Shown piece after piece: positions 10,001 to 21,000 of a stretch of 64,000 nt of DNA (position 1 is the stretch's first letter; each line of letters opens with the position of its first letter). Location: assembly GCF_024749165.1 (NCBI RefSeq), contig NZ_CP087190.1, positions 2,329,501-2,393,500 on the forward strand. The letters are read 5' to 3'. Both the position numbers and the translations under genes were made by a program. The stretch comes from Pseudomonas sp. B21-023. Its GTDB lineage: Bacteria > Pseudomonadota > Gammaproteobacteria > Pseudomonadales > Pseudomonadaceae. The notes under the pieces were generated by a model, which saw only the letters and a list, made by a program, of their open reading frames with translations, had not been told where the DNA came from and ran no database searches.

Positions 10001-13000
10001 AGCTGATCGAAGCGCAGGCGGCGCGTACGCCTGAAGCGATCGCCGTGACCTTTGCCGGCCAGGCGCTGAGCTACGACCAGCTCAACCGCCGCGCCAACCG
10101 CCTGGCGCACAAGCTGCGCGCGCAGGGCGTGGGGCCGGATGTGCTGGTGGGCATCGCGGTGGAGCGCGGCTTCGAGATGATCGTCGGCCTGCTGGCGATC
10201 CTCAAGGCCGGTGGCGCCTATGTGCCGCTGGACCCGGAGTATCCGCAGGATCGCCTGAGCTACATGATGGAAGACAGCGGCATTCAGTTGCTGCTGACTC
10301 AAGGCCATTTGCTGGCCGATCTGCCCGTGCCGGCGCACGTGCGCAGCCTGAAGCTGGAAGATGATCTCACCGGCTACAGCGACGAGAATCCGGAGCACCT
10401 GACCCGGCCAGACAATCTGGCCTATGTGATCTACACCTCGGGCTCGACCGGCAAGCCGAAAGGGACCTTGCTGCCGCACCACAACCTGCTGCGCCTGTTC
10501 AAGGCCACCGATGCCTGGTTCGGCTTCGGCCCGCAGGATGTGTGGACGCTGTTCCACTCGTACGCCTTCGATTTCTCGGTGTGGGAGATCTTCGGTGCGC
10601 TGCTGCACGGTGGTCGTCTGGTGATCGTGCCGCGTGAGGTGACCCGTTCGCCGGAGGACTTCCACCAGTTGCTGGTGGAGCAGTGCGTGACGGTGCTGAA
10701 CCAGACCCCGTCGGCATTCAAACCGCTGATGCGCGTGGCCTGTGACAGTGCATCCGACCTTGCGCTGCGCTATGTGATCTTCGGCGGCGAAGCGCTGGAC
10801 GTAGCTGCACTGCAGCCATGGTTCGAGCGCTTCGGCGAGGACTGCGACAACCTGATCAACATGTACGGCATCACCGAGACCACGGTGCACGTGACCTACC
10901 GGCCGATCCGCTTCGCCGACACGCAACAGGCGGGCAGCCCGATCGGTGCGGCGATTCCGGACCTGTCGATGTACGTGCTGGACGCCGACTTCAACCCGGT
11001 GGCCAAGGGCTGCACCGGCGAGCTGCATGTCGGCCACGCCGGCCTGGCACGCGGTTACCACAACCGCGCCTCGCTGACCGCCGAGCGCTTCGTGCCGGAC
11101 CCGTTCTCCAGCGAAGGCGGGCGCCTGTACCGCACCGGCGACCTGGCGCGTTACCGCGAACAGGGCGTGATCGAGTACGTGGGCCGTATCGACCATCAGG
11201 TGAAGATCCGTGGCTTCCGTATCGAGCTGGGTGAGATCGAAGCACGCCTGCAGGAACATGCAGCAGTGCGGGAAGTGCTGGTGCTGGATATCGACGGGGC
11301 AGGGGGCAAGCAACTGGCGGCCTACCTGATCGCCCAGGACGCGAATGCAGGCCAGGCAACCCTGCGCGACATGCTGAAACAGCACTTGAAAGCCAACCTG
11401 CCGGACTACATGGTGCCGACGCATTTCCTGGTACTGGACCAGTGGCCACTGACCGCCAACGGCAAGCTGGACCGCAAGGCCCTGCCCAAACCGGACGCCA
11501 GCCAACTGCAACAGGGCTACGTGGCCCCACGCACGGCGCTGGAACAGCAACTGGCGGCGATCTGGAGCGAGGTGCTGAAAGTCGAGCAGGTGGGCCTGCA
11601 CGATAACTTCTTCGAACTCGGCGGCCACTCGTTGCTGGCCACCCAGGTCACCTCGCGGATCCGCCAGCGCCTGAATGTGGAAGTGTCGCTGCGCAGCCTG
11701 TTCGAATCCGCCGACCTGCAAGCCTTCGCCCAGGCCGCCGGCCAAGGTGCGGCCAGCCAGGCACCGGCGTTCAGCGTCGTGGACCGCAACCAGACGCTGG
11801 CCTTGTCCTACGCCCAGCAACGCCAGTGGTTCCTCTGGCAGCTGGAACCGGGCAGTGCCGCCTACAACATCCCGTCGGCCCTGCGCTTGAAGGGCGAACT
11901 GGATATCGAGGCACTGCGCAGCAGCTTCGCCGCGCTGGTCGCCCGCCACGAAACCCTGCGCACCACCTTCCGCCAGCAGGGCGACAGTGCCGAGCAGGTG
12001 GTGCATGCGCGTCTGCAAACGCCGCTGGACATCACCACGGCGGCCCTGGACGAAGCCGGCGTGCAGGCCTGGGTCGAGACCCAGGTGCGCCATCCGTTCG
12101 ACCTGCAACACGGCCCGTTGCTGCGCGCCCGCCTGCTGCGCCTGGGCGCCGACGAGCATGTGCTGGTACTGGTGCTGCACCATATCGTTGCTGACGGCTG
12201 GTCGATGCCGATCCTGGTCGACGAACTGGTGCGCGGCTATGAAAGCCACCTGCAAGGCCAGGCCCCGCAACTGCCGGCGCTGGCCTTCCAGTATGCCGAC
12301 TACGCGGCCTGGCAGCGTCAGTGGATGGAAGCCGGCGAACAACAGCGCCAGCTCGACTACTGGCAGGCGCGCCTGGGCAGCACCCAGCCGATCCTCGAAC
12401 TGGCCACCGATCGCCCGCGCCCTGTGGTGCAGCAGTATGAGGGTGCGCGCCTGCCGGTGGACCTTGAGCCAAGCCTGGTTGCCCAGCTCAAGACACTGGC
12501 CGGGCAGCATGACGTGACCCTGTTCATGCTCCTGCTGGCCTCGTTCCAGGCCTTGCTGCATCGCCACAGCGGCCAGTCGGACATCCGAGTCGGCGTGCCG
12601 GTGGCCAACCGCACCCGGGCCGAGACCGAAGGCCTGATCGGCTTCTTCGTCAACACCCAGGTGCTGGATGCGCGCTTCCAGCCGCAGATTCGTTTCGACG
12701 AACTGCTGCAACAGGTCAAGCACACCGCCCTGGGCGCCCAGGCGCATCAGGAGCTGCCCTTCGAGCAATTGGTCGAAGCCCTGCAGCCCGAGCGCAGCCT
12801 GAGCCACAGCCCGCTGTTCCAGGTGATGTTCAACCACCAGACCCAGGTGCTGGGTGAATCCCGCGTACTTGCGGGCCTCAGCCTGCAGGGGCTGGTGTCG
12901 GACAAGCAGACCGCACAGTTCGACCTGACCCTGGACACTGCCGAACACGAAGGCGGCCTGAGCGCGACCCTGACCTACGCTACCAGCCTGTTCGAGCCGG

Positions 13001-14991
13001 CGACCGTAGCGCGCATGGCCGAGCACTGGCGCAACCTGTTGCAGGGCATCTGCCAGGACGCCGGGCAGCGCGTCGCCGAACTGCCGTTGCTGAGCCGCGA
13101 GGAGCGCGAGCGCACCCTGTACGCCTGGAACGACAGCGCCGCCGACTACCCGCGCGGGCAGACCGTCCAGCAGCTGATCGAGGCACAGGCTGCCCGCACG
13201 CCGCAGGCCGTCGCCGCGGTGCTGGGCGAGCAGTCGCTGAGCTACGCGCAACTGAACCAGCGCGCCAACGCCCTGGCCCACCACCTGCGCAGCTTGGGCG
13301 TCGGCCCCGATGTGCTGGTGGGGATCGCGGTGGAGCGGAGCCTCGACATGCTTGTCGGCCTGCTGGCGGTGCTCAAGGCCGGTGGCGCCTACGTGCCGCT
13401 GGACCCGCAGTTCCCCGAGGACCGCCTGGCCTACATGATGGAGGACAGCGGTATTGCGCTGCTGCTGACCCAGAGCCCCCTGCTGCAACGCCTGCCGATC
13501 CCGCCGCAGGTGCACAGCCTGTGCCTGGACCAGGCGCTGCCGGGCGAGTACAGCCAGGACAACCCGCGCCCGCTGGCGCACCCGGAAAACCTCGCCTATG
13601 TGATCTACACCTCCGGCTCCACCGGCAAGCCCAAGGGCGTGACCATCCGCCACGACGCGCTGGTCAACTTCCTCTGCAGCATGGCGCGCCAGCCGGGTAT
13701 CGATGCTCATGACAAGGTGCTGTCGCTGACCTCGCTGTCGTTCGACATCGCCGGCCTTGAGCTGTACTTGCCGTTGCTGCGCGGAGCCTGCGTGGTGCTG
13801 CTGGGCGAGCAGGTGAACAAGGACCCGCAGGCGTTGCTGGCGGTGATCCAGGCCCGGGCGGTCAGCGTCGTCCAGGCCACCCCGTCGACCTGGCGCATGC
13901 TGCTGGACGCCGCGGCGCCCGGCGCCTTTGCCGGCAAGAAGGTGCTGTGCGGCGGCGAGGCACTGAGCGCCGAGCTGGCCCAGCGCCTGATCGCCCAGGC
14001 CGGGCATGTGTGGAACGTCTACGGCCCGACCGAGACCACCATCTGGTCGGCCTGCCATTACCTGACCGACAGCGACGACGTGTGGCTGGGACGGCCGCTG
14101 GCCAACACCCGCCTGCACGTGCTCAGCGACGAGCTCGACGTGCTGCCGCAAGGGGCGCGTGGCGAGTTGCTGATCGGCGGCGACGGCTTGGCGCGGGGCT
14201 ACCACAACCGCCCGGGCCTGACCGCCGAGCGTTTCGTGCCGGACCCGTTCGCCAGCGAGCCGGGCGCGCGCCTGTATCGCACCGGCGACCTGACCCGCTA
14301 CCGCGAGGACGGGGTGATCGAGTACGTCGGGCGCCTGGACCACCAGGTGAAGATCCGTGGCTTCCGTATCGAACTGGGCGAAATCGAGGAGCGCCTGCTG
14401 TTGCACCCGGCGATCCGCGAGGCCGCGGTGATCGATATCGATGGCCCGGCCGGCAAGCAATTGGCGGCCTACCTGGTGCTGCACGATGCGCAGCAAAGCG
14501 TGGAAGCGCTGCGCGGCGAGCTGCGTGCGCACCTGAAGGCCGGCCTGCCGGACTACATGGTGCCGAGCCATCTGGTCGGCCTGACGCGCATGCCGCAGAC
14601 CCCCAACGGCAAGCTCGACCGCAAGGCCCTGCCACTGCCGGATGCCAGCCAGTTGCAGGCAGCCCACGTGGCACCGGTCACGGAGCTGGAGCGCAAGCTG
14701 GCGGCGATCTGGGCCGAGGTGCTGCAGGTCGAGCGGGTGGGCCTGCAGGACAACTTCTTCGACCTCGGCGGGCACTCGCTGCTGATCGTCCAGGTGATCG
14801 GCCGGGTGCGCGAGCAACTGGGCGTCGACCTGAGTCTCAACGAGCTGTTCGAGCAGGCCACGCTGGCCGACTTCAGCCAGGTAGTGGAGCGCAAGTCGGG
14901 GCAGGTCGCCAACGCCCATGACGAGCTGACTAAATCCTTGGAGGCCTTGAAACGTCTTACTGCACAGGAAATAGATAATCTGATCGCTTAG
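4039..14991 (+). CDS. NRPS subunit 2, three modules (C-A-T-E, C-A-T, C-A-T): D-Asp, Thr, Gly
   Basis: 3650 residues. An N-terminal docking helix (RIAKRFVSLPLEQRR) leads into module 2 of the line: C (HHIVSDG near 181), A (about 500-1000, selectivity Asp at 696, code D-L-T-K-I-G-H-V-G-K, an Asp code), T (Ser 1040 in GGDSIL) and an epimerase (about 1090-1540, HHLVVDGVSW near 1215). Module 3 has a D-to-L-type C (YPLSPMQQGMLF, HHILMDG near 1678), as expected after an epimerase, an A domain with code D-F-W-N-I-G-M-V-H-K (Thr), and T (Ser 2531). Module 4: L-to-L C (HH near 2714), A with code D-I-L-Q-L-G-V-I-W-K (Gly), T (Ser 3580). The acidic/helical C-terminal tail (SLEALKRLTAQEIDNLIA) is a docking element. 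The gene is translationally coupled to subunit 1. The D-Asp is the probable substrate of the SyrP-like hydroxylase. Confidence 0.9.
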   Translation: MSGNMAVRIAKRFVSLPLEQRRQFLAKLREDGKDFSLLPVVESRHEFASIPLSFAQQRLLFLWQLEPHSAAYNMAAGLRLSGRLDVSALQRSFDYLATRHEALRTVFQVEGEQPRQVILDHLAVPLEQVDLTAIATDQREAELATRVREASHQSFDLLHGPLLRATLYRLAAEDYVLLVCMHHIVSDGWSMDVMVKEFVHSYQAFSQSQAPQLPALAVQYADYAIWQRSWLEAGEGERQLDYWRQQLGEEQPLLEVAADYPRPLAQSFDGQTLGFDFGVELSRRLGGYARAQGMTLFMLVLTGFSLFLSRQAGQRDIRIGVPNANRGRAEVEGLIGFFVNTQVLRCQVDERLSFDDLLAQVREAVLGAQAHQELPFEQLVDALVPERNLGHNPLFQVKFNQNVGMQRQRSLALPGLSVAEYPLDKVGTHFDLALDITDDGQLIHGEMTFASDLYQRSTVEAFIPAFIELLGQLLDAPQLPLHRLAAPLRSEQAPQREVPALVLEHWQQQVHRQPEALAACSLEQSLSFAALDQAANRLAHHLQQQGVVSGQPVVVLMERSLDWLTCMLGILKAGAVYMPLDTKAPETRLRQMLDAAQAKVLLCAAGDARLTSLAAADRLTLAYVPEQWQDLPANAPALTLWAESPAYVIHTSGSTGQPKGVLVSHGALASYVAGLLERLAPAPGASMALVSTIAADLGHTVLFGALCSGRLLHVLPEALGFDPDAFARYMAEHQVGVLKIVPGHLAALLQAGNPADVLPEHALIVGGEACTPALVEQVRRLKPGCRLINHYGPSETTVGVLTHEVAALAEGARAVPVGEPLPGAHVLLLDDVLNPVADQVAGELYIGGASVAQGYLGQPGLTAERFLPDPTRPGQRLYRSGDRVRRNRSGQVEFIGRADDQVKVRGYRVEPAEVARVLRGLDGVAEAVVLAQPVEGDESRLQLVGWCVGQGLQGEALRQQLQDRLPDYMVPAQILVLDRLPLTANGKLDKRALPAPGVARRQYTAPVGEIEEALAAIWAEVLKLDQVGSTDNFFELGGDSILSLQIIARAKRQGIKLSPKQLFEKQTIGQLAAVAKRIEKKAVAVEQVSGSMPLLPIQARFFETAIPERQHWNQALLLKPTQALGADHLQGALQALVAQHDALRLRFTQGEAWQAEFQPTKADDILWVRQLSDLAELPALAEQAQRSLDLAQGPLLRALLVELPEGQQRLLLVIHHLVVDGVSWRVLLEDLQLAYTALAAGKAVTLAAKSSSLKAWAERLGAYARSPELLAEAEHWLRGLEAAGGELPRDNPAGAQTNRHVAHASSRLDATLTRKLLQVAPAAYRTQVNDLLLAALSRVLCDWTREDSVLIQLEGHGREDLFPELDLSRTLGWFSSLFPVRLTPAQGLGEGLCAIKEQLRSVPNKGIGYGVLRYLGEPDLRERLAALPQPRVTFNYLGQFDGSFAEVEGALFTPASEGSGATQGLDSPLGNWLGINGQVYQGELELDWSFSREVFHPETIEALARRYEQVLAELVEHCAQAPHQGVTPSDFPLAELTQAQLDSLPLAAGEIEDLYPLSPMQQGMLFHSLYEQEAGNYINQLRVNVRGLNVARFRAAWQAVVDNHEVLRSCFPQDLPLPVQVVRRQVQVPFVELDQAQDPDAVAQAERQAGFDLASGPLLRLTLIRTADGGHHLIYTCHHILMDGWSSSRLLGEVLQRYSGVAPSARTSRYRDYIQWLQGQDQQASETFWRAQVAELDEPTRLVQAFKSSAQGQGHGSLALRFEPQQTQQLADFAREQRVTLNTLVQAAWLLLLQRYTGQASVTFGATVAGRPAELAGVEEQLGLFINTLPVVASPRPEQTVGDWVQHVQGLNLALREHEHTPLYEIQRWAGWSGEALFDNILVFENYPVAEALQQGAPQGLQFGEVQNQEQTNYPLTLVVQVGERLEASFSFDRQCFSELAIDQLAGHFQHLLSQLAADGQRALGALSLPVEDQQMVASYPTTACTQELIEAQAARTPEAIAVTFAGQALSYDQLNRRANRLAHKLRAQGVGPDVLVGIAVERGFEMIVGLLAILKAGGAYVPLDPEYPQDRLSYMMEDSGIQLLLTQGHLLADLPVPAHVRSLKLEDDLTGYSDENPEHLTRPDNLAYVIYTSGSTGKPKGTLLPHHNLLRLFKATDAWFGFGPQDVWTLFHSYAFDFSVWEIFGALLHGGRLVIVPREVTRSPEDFHQLLVEQCVTVLNQTPSAFKPLMRVACDSASDLALRYVIFGGEALDVAALQPWFERFGEDCDNLINMYGITETTVHVTYRPIRFADTQQAGSPIGAAIPDLSMYVLDADFNPVAKGCTGELHVGHAGLARGYHNRASLTAERFVPDPFSSEGGRLYRTGDLARYREQGVIEYVGRIDHQVKIRGFRIELGEIEARLQEHAAVREVLVLDIDGAGGKQLAAYLIAQDANAGQATLRDMLKQHLKANLPDYMVPTHFLVLDQWPLTANGKLDRKALPKPDASQLQQGYVAPRTALEQQLAAIWSEVLKVEQVGLHDNFFELGGHSLLATQVTSRIRQRLNVEVSLRSLFESADLQAFAQAAGQGAASQAPAFSVVDRNQTLALSYAQQRQWFLWQLEPGSAAYNIPSALRLKGELDIEALRSSFAALVARHETLRTTFRQQGDSAEQVVHARLQTPLDITTAALDEAGVQAWVETQVRHPFDLQHGPLLRARLLRLGADEHVLVLVLHHIVADGWSMPILVDELVRGYESHLQGQAPQLPALAFQYADYAAWQRQWMEAGEQQRQLDYWQARLGSTQPILELATDRPRPVVQQYEGARLPVDLEPSLVAQLKTLAGQHDVTLFMLLLASFQALLHRHSGQSDIRVGVPVANRTRAETEGLIGFFVNTQVLDARFQPQIRFDELLQQVKHTALGAQAHQELPFEQLVEALQPERSLSHSPLFQVMFNHQTQVLGESRVLAGLSLQGLVSDKQTAQFDLTLDTAEHEGGLSATLTYATSLFEPATVARMAEHWRNLLQGICQDAGQRVAELPLLSREERERTLYAWNDSAADYPRGQTVQQLIEAQAARTPQAVAAVLGEQSLSYAQLNQRANALAHHLRSLGVGPDVLVGIAVERSLDMLVGLLAVLKAGGAYVPLDPQFPEDRLAYMMEDSGIALLLTQSPLLQRLPIPPQVHSLCLDQALPGEYSQDNPRPLAHPENLAYVIYTSGSTGKPKGVTIRHDALVNFLCSMARQPGIDAHDKVLSLTSLSFDIAGLELYLPLLRGACVVLLGEQVNKDPQALLAVIQARAVSVVQATPSTWRMLLDAAAPGAFAGKKVLCGGEALSAELAQRLIAQAGHVWNVYGPTETTIWSACHYLTDSDDVWLGRPLANTRLHVLSDELDVLPQGARGELLIGGDGLARGYHNRPGLTAERFVPDPFASEPGARLYRTGDLTRYREDGVIEYVGRLDHQVKIRGFRIELGEIEERLLLHPAIREAAVIDIDGPAGKQLAAYLVLHDAQQSVEALRGELRAHLKAGLPDYMVPSHLVGLTRMPQTPNGKLDRKALPLPDASQLQAAHVAPVTELERKLAAIWAEVLQVERVGLQDNFFDLGGHSLLIVQVIGRVREQLGVDLSLNELFEQATLADFSQVVERKSGQVANAHDELTKSLEALKRLTAQEIDNLIA

Positions 14992-15006
14992 CGGGAGACA
15001 TTCAAA

Positions 15007-18000
15007 GTGCAAGAGCTGCTCGACTCCGTAAAGTCGCTGTCCACCAGGGAGCGCAAGGCATTGGCAGCCTTGCTCAAGCGCCAGGGTGTCAACCTCTACG
15101 GGGTCACCCCGATCTTCAGAAGGGACTCGGCGGACGGGGCAGCGCTTTCCTATGCACAGCAGCGCCAGTGGTTCCTCTGGCAGCTCGACCCGCACAGCGC
15201 CGCCTACAACATCCCGGCGGCGCTGCGGCTCAAGGGCACGCTGGATGTCGAGGCGTTGCAGCACAGCTTCGACAGCCTGGTGGCGCGCCACGAAACCCTG
15301 CGCACCACCTTCCGCCAGGAAGGTGACGGCGCGCTGCAGATCGTCCATCCGCCAATGCCTGTGGCGCTGGCGGTGGAGCCCTTCGTGCCTCAGGACTCGA
15401 CGGATTTGCAGGCAGCCATCCGCGCGCGCGTGGAGGCCGAGGTGCAGCTGCCGTTCGACCTGGAGCATGGTCCGTTGCTGCGGGTCAGGCTGCTGGTGCT
15501 GGGGCCTGAAGAGCATGTGCTGATCCTGACTGTGCACCATATCGTTTCCGATGGCTGGTCCACGCCGATCCTGGTGGACGAGCTGATCCGCCTGTACGAG
15601 GGCTTGCGCCTGGGCTCGCCGGTGACCTTGGCCGAGCTGCCGATCCAGTACGCCGACTACGCCCTGTGGCAGCGCGACTGGATGGAGGCGGGCGAGCAGG
15701 AGCGCCAGCTCGGTTACTGGCGCGAGCAACTGGCGGGCGAGCAGCCGCTGCTGGAGCTGCCTGTCGACCGCCCGCGGCCGTCGGTGCAGAGCTTCCAGGG
15801 CGCACGCCTGGCCATCGATATCGATGCCTCCCTGGCGCAGGGGCTCAAGGCCCTGGCGCGCCAGCAGGGGGTGACCCTGTTCATGCTGTTGCTGGCCTCT
15901 TTCCAGACCCTGCTGCACCGCTACAGCGGGCAAGCCGACATCCGTGTCGGCGTGCCGGTGGCCAACCGTACCCGCGCCGAAACCCAGGGGCTGATCGGCT
16001 TCTTCGTCAACACCCAGGTGCTCAAGGCCGAGTTCGCGCCGCAGACCACCTTCACCGCGTTGCTGCAGCAGGTGCGTGAAACCTCGCTGCAGGCCCAGGC
16101 GCACCAGGACCTGCCGTTCGAGCAACTGGTCGAGGCGCTGCAGCCCGAGCGCAGCATGAGCCACAACCCGTTGTTCCAGGTGTTGTTCAACCACCAGGCC
16201 GAAAGCCCGGGCATGGTCCGTGAGCTGGGCGGTTTGCAGGTTGAGGGATTGAGCTGGGAAGGGCAGACCACCCAGTTCGACCTGATCCTCAACACGGCCG
16301 AGCACGAGGGTGGGCTGATTGCGGCGTTCACCTACGCCACCTCGCTGTTCGATGCGGCCACGGTCGAGCGCATCGGCCGGCATTGGCGCAACCTGTTGCA
16401 GGGCATCTGCGCGGATCTCGCCCAGCGCGTGGCGCAGTTGCCGTTGCTCGATGCGGCTGAGCTGGGGGCATGGACGGCTGATGTGCGGCGCTATCCGAGC
16501 ACCGAGTGCGCCCATGCGCTGATCGAGCAGCAGGCGGCGCGCACACCTGAAGCGATCGCCGTGACCTTTGCCGGCCAGGCGCTGAGTTATGACCAGCTCA
16601 ACCGCCGTGCCAACCGCTTGGCGCACAAGCTGCGCGCGCAGGGCGTGGGGCCGGATGTGCTGGTGGGCATCGCGGTGGAGCGCGGCTTCGAGATGATCGT
16701 CGGCCTGCTGGCGATCCTCAAGGCCGGGGGCGCGTATGTGCCGCTGGACCCGGAGTATCCGCAGGATCGCCTGAGCTACATGATGGAAGACAGCGGCATT
16801 CAGTTGCTGCTGACTCAAGGCCATTTGCTGGCCGATCTGCCCGTGCCGGCGCACGTGCGCAGCCTGAAGCTGGAAGATGATCTCACCGGCTACAGCGACG
16901 AAAACCCCGAGCACCTGACTCAGCCGGACAACCTGGCCTATGTGATCTACACCTCGGGCTCGACCGGCAAGCCGAAAGGCACCTTGCTGCCGCACCACAA
17001 CCTGCTGCGCCTGTTCAAGGCCACCGATGCCTGGTTCGGCTTCGGCCCGCAGGATGTGTGGACGCTGTTCCACTCGTACGCCTTCGACTTCTCGGTGTGG
17101 GAGATCTTCGGTGCGCTGCTGCATGGCGGTCGTTTGGTGATCGTGCCGCGTGAAACCACGCGTTCGCCGGAAGACTTCCACCAGTTGCTGGTGGAGCAGG
17201 GCGTGACCGTGCTCAACCAGACCCCATCGGCGTTTAAACCGCTGATGCGTGTGGCCTGTGACAGCACTGCCGATCTGGCGCTGCGCTACGTGATCTTCGG
17301 CGGCGAAGCCCTGGATGTGGCTGCACTGCAACCGTGGTTCGAGCGCTTCGGTGAAGACTGCGAAAACCTGATCAACATGTACGGCATCACCGAGACCACG
17401 GTGCATGTGACCTACCGGCCGATCCGCTTCGCCGACACGCAACAGGCGGGCAGCCCGATCGGTGCGGCGATCCCGGACCTGTCGATGTACGTGCTGGACG
17501 CCGACTTCAATCCGGTGGCCAAAGGCTGCACGGGCGAGCTGCATGTCGGCCACGCCGGCCTGGCACGCGGTTACCACAACCGCGCCTCGCTGACCGCCGA
17601 GCGCTTCGTGCCGGACCCGTTCTCCAGCGAAGGCGGGCGCCTGTACCGCACCGGCGACCTGGCGCGTTACCGCGAACAGGGCGTGATCGAGTACGTGGGC
17701 CGGATCGACCACCAGGTGAAGATCCGCGGCTTCCGTATCGAGCTGGGCGAGATCGAAGCGCGCCTTCAAGAGCATGCGGCGGTGCGTGAAGTGCTGGTGC
17801 TGGATATCGATGGGGCAGGGGGCAAGCAACTGGCCGCCTACCTGATCGCCCAGGATGCGAATGCAGACCACGCAACCCTGCGCGACACGTTGAAACAGCA
17901 CCTGAAAGCCAACCTGCCGGACTACATGGTGCCGACGCACTTCCTGGTCTTGGACCAGTGGCCACTGACCGCCAACGGCAAGCTGGACCGCAAGGCCCTG

Positions 18001-21000
18001 CCCAAACCGGACGCCAGTCAACTGCAACAGGGCTACGTGGCCCCGCGCACGGCGCTGGAGCAGCAACTGGCGGCGATCTGGAGCGAGGTGCTGAAGGTCG
18101 AGCAGGTGGGCCTGCACGACAACTTCTTCGAGCTCGGCGGCCACTCGTTGCTGGCCACCCAGGTCACCTCGCGGATCCGCCAGCGCCTGAATGTGGAAGT
18201 GTCGCTGCGCAGCCTGTTCGAATCCGCCGACCTGCAGGCCTTCGCCCAGGCCGCTGGCGAAGGCGCGGCCAGCCAGGCGCCGGCGTTCAGCGTCGTGGAC
18301 CGCAACCAGCCGCTGGCCTTGTCCTACGCCCAGCAACGCCAGTGGTTCCTCTGGCAACTGGAGCCGGCCAGTGCCGCCTACAACATCCCGTCGGCCCTGC
18401 GCTTGAAGGGCGAGCTGGATATCGAGGCGCTGCGCAGCAGCTTCGCCGCGCTGATCGCCCGCCACGAAACCCTGCGTACTACCTTCCATCAGGAAGGTGA
18501 ACAGGCCTGGCAACGGATCCATGTCGCAGGTGATTTCGACCTGCCGGTCGAGACGGTGGCGAGCGAGGCGCTTCAGGCGCGAGTTGCGCAGGAGACCGCG
18601 CAGCCGTTCGACCTGGAGCACGGCCCGTTGCTGCGTGCCCGCCTGCTGCGCCTGGCCGCCGACGAGCATGTGCTGGTCCTGACCCTGCACCATATCGTCG
18701 CCGATGGTTGGTCGATGCCGATCATGGTCGATGAAGTGGTGCGCCTGTATGCCGGGTACCGTCAGGGCGCCGAGGCGCAACTGCCGGCCCTGGCGTTCCA
18801 GTACGCGGATTATGCCGCCTGGCAGCGCCAGTGGATGGCGGCGGGCGAGCAGGCACGCCAGCTCGACTACTGGCGCCAGCAATTGGGCGACGAGCAACCG
18901 GTGCTGGAGTTGCCTGCCGACCGCCCACGCCCGTTGCAGCTGAGTCATGCCGGGGCACGCCTGGATATCCGCCTGGAGCCGGAACTCGCCGAGGCGCTGA
19001 AAGCCACCGCACGGCAACAGGGCGTGACCCTGTTCATGCTGTTGCTGGCCTCGTTCCAGGTGCTGCTGCACCGCCTCAGTGGTCAATCGCAGGTGCGCGT
19101 CGGCGTCCCGGTCGCCAACCGCAACCGTGCCGAGACCGAAGGCCTGATCGGCTTCTTCGTCAACACCCAGGTGCTCAAGGCTGAGTTCGCGCCGCAGACC
19201 ACCTTCGCCGGATTGCTGCAACAGGTCCGGCACACCGCCGTGCAGGCCCAGGCGCACCAGGACCTGCCGTTCGAGCAACTGGTCGAGGCGCTGCAGCCCG
19301 AACGCAGCCTGAGCCACAGCCCACTGTTCCAGGTGCTGTTCAACCACAAGGCGGAAAACTCCGGCATGGCCCAGGAACTGGCCGGGCTGCGGATCGAAGG
19401 GCTGGGTTGGGAAGACCGCAGCACCCAGTTCGACCTGGTCCTGAACACGGTCGAGCACGACGCGGGGTTGAACGCCATCCTGACCTACGCCACTGCATTG
19501 TTCGATCCGGCCACTGCCGAGCGTCTGGGTAGGTACTGGCGCAATCTGTTGCAGGGCATCTGCCAGGACAGCGCCCAACGCGTGGCGCAGTTGCCATTGC
19601 TCGATGCTCTCGAGTTGGAGGAGTGGCAAGCGAATGTGCGGCGTTACCCAAGCACCGAGTGCGCTCACGCGCTGATCGAGCAGCAGGCGGCGCGTACGCC
19701 TGAAGCGATCGCCGTGAGCTTTGCCGGCCAGGCGCTGAGTTATGACCAGCTCAACCGCCGTGCCAACCGCCTGGCGCACAAGCTGCGCGCGCAGGGCGTG
19801 GGGCCGGATGTGCTGGTGGGCATCGCGGTGGAGCGCGGTTTCGAGATGATCGTCGGCCTGCTGGCGATCCTCAAGGCCGGTGGCGCCTATGTGCCGCTGG
19901 ACCCGGAGTATCCGCAGGATCGCCTGAGCTACATGATGGAAGACAGCGGCATTCAGTTGCTGCTGACTCAAGGCCATTTGCTGGCCGATCTGCCCGTGCC
20001 GGCGCACGTGCGCAGCCTGAAGCTGGAAGATGATCTCACCGGCTACAGCGACGAAAACCCCGAGCACCTGACTCAGCCGGACAACCTGGCCTATGTGATC
20101 TACACCTCGGGCTCGACCGGCAAGCCGAAAGGCACCTTGCTGCCGCACCACAATCTGCTGCGCCTGTTCAAGGCCACCGATGCCTGGTTCGGCTTCGGCC
20201 CGCAGGATGTGTGGACGCTGTTCCACTCGTACGCCTTCGATTTCTCGGTGTGGGAGATCTTCGGTGCGCTGCTGCACGGTGGTCGTCTGGTGATCGTGCC
20301 GCGTGAGGTGACCCGTTCGCCGGAGGACTTCCACCAGTTGCTGGTGGAGCAGCGCGTGACGGTGCTGAACCAGACCCCGTCGGCATTCAAACCGCTGATG
20401 CGCGTGGCCTGTGACAGTGCATCCGACCTTGCGCTGCGCTATGTGATCTTCGGCGGCGAAGCGCTGGACGTAGCTGCACTGCAGCCATGGTTCGAGCGCT
20501 TCGGCGAGGACTGCGACAACCTGATCAACATGTACGGCATCACCGAGACCACGGTGCACGTGACCTACCGGCCGATCCGCTTCGCCGACACGCAACAGGC
20601 GGGCAGCCCGATCGGTGCAGCGATTCCGGACCTGTCGATGTACGTGCTGGACGCCGACTTCAACCCGGTGGCCAAGGGTTGCACGGGCGAGCTGCATGTC
20701 GGCCACGCCGGCCTGGCACGCGGTTACCACAACCGCGCCTCGCTGACCGCCGAACGTTTCGTGCCGGACCCGTTCTCCAGCGAAGGCGGGCGCCTGTACC
20801 GCACTGGTGACCTGGCGCGTTACCGCGAACAGGGCGTGATCGAGTACGTGGGCCGGATCGACCACCAGGTGAAGATCCGCGGCTTCCGTATCGAACTGGG
20901 CGAGATCGAAGCGCGTCTGCAAGAGCACGCCGCCGTGCGCGAAGTGCTGGTGCTGGATATCGACGGGGCAGGGGGCAAGCAACTGGCCGCCTACCTGATT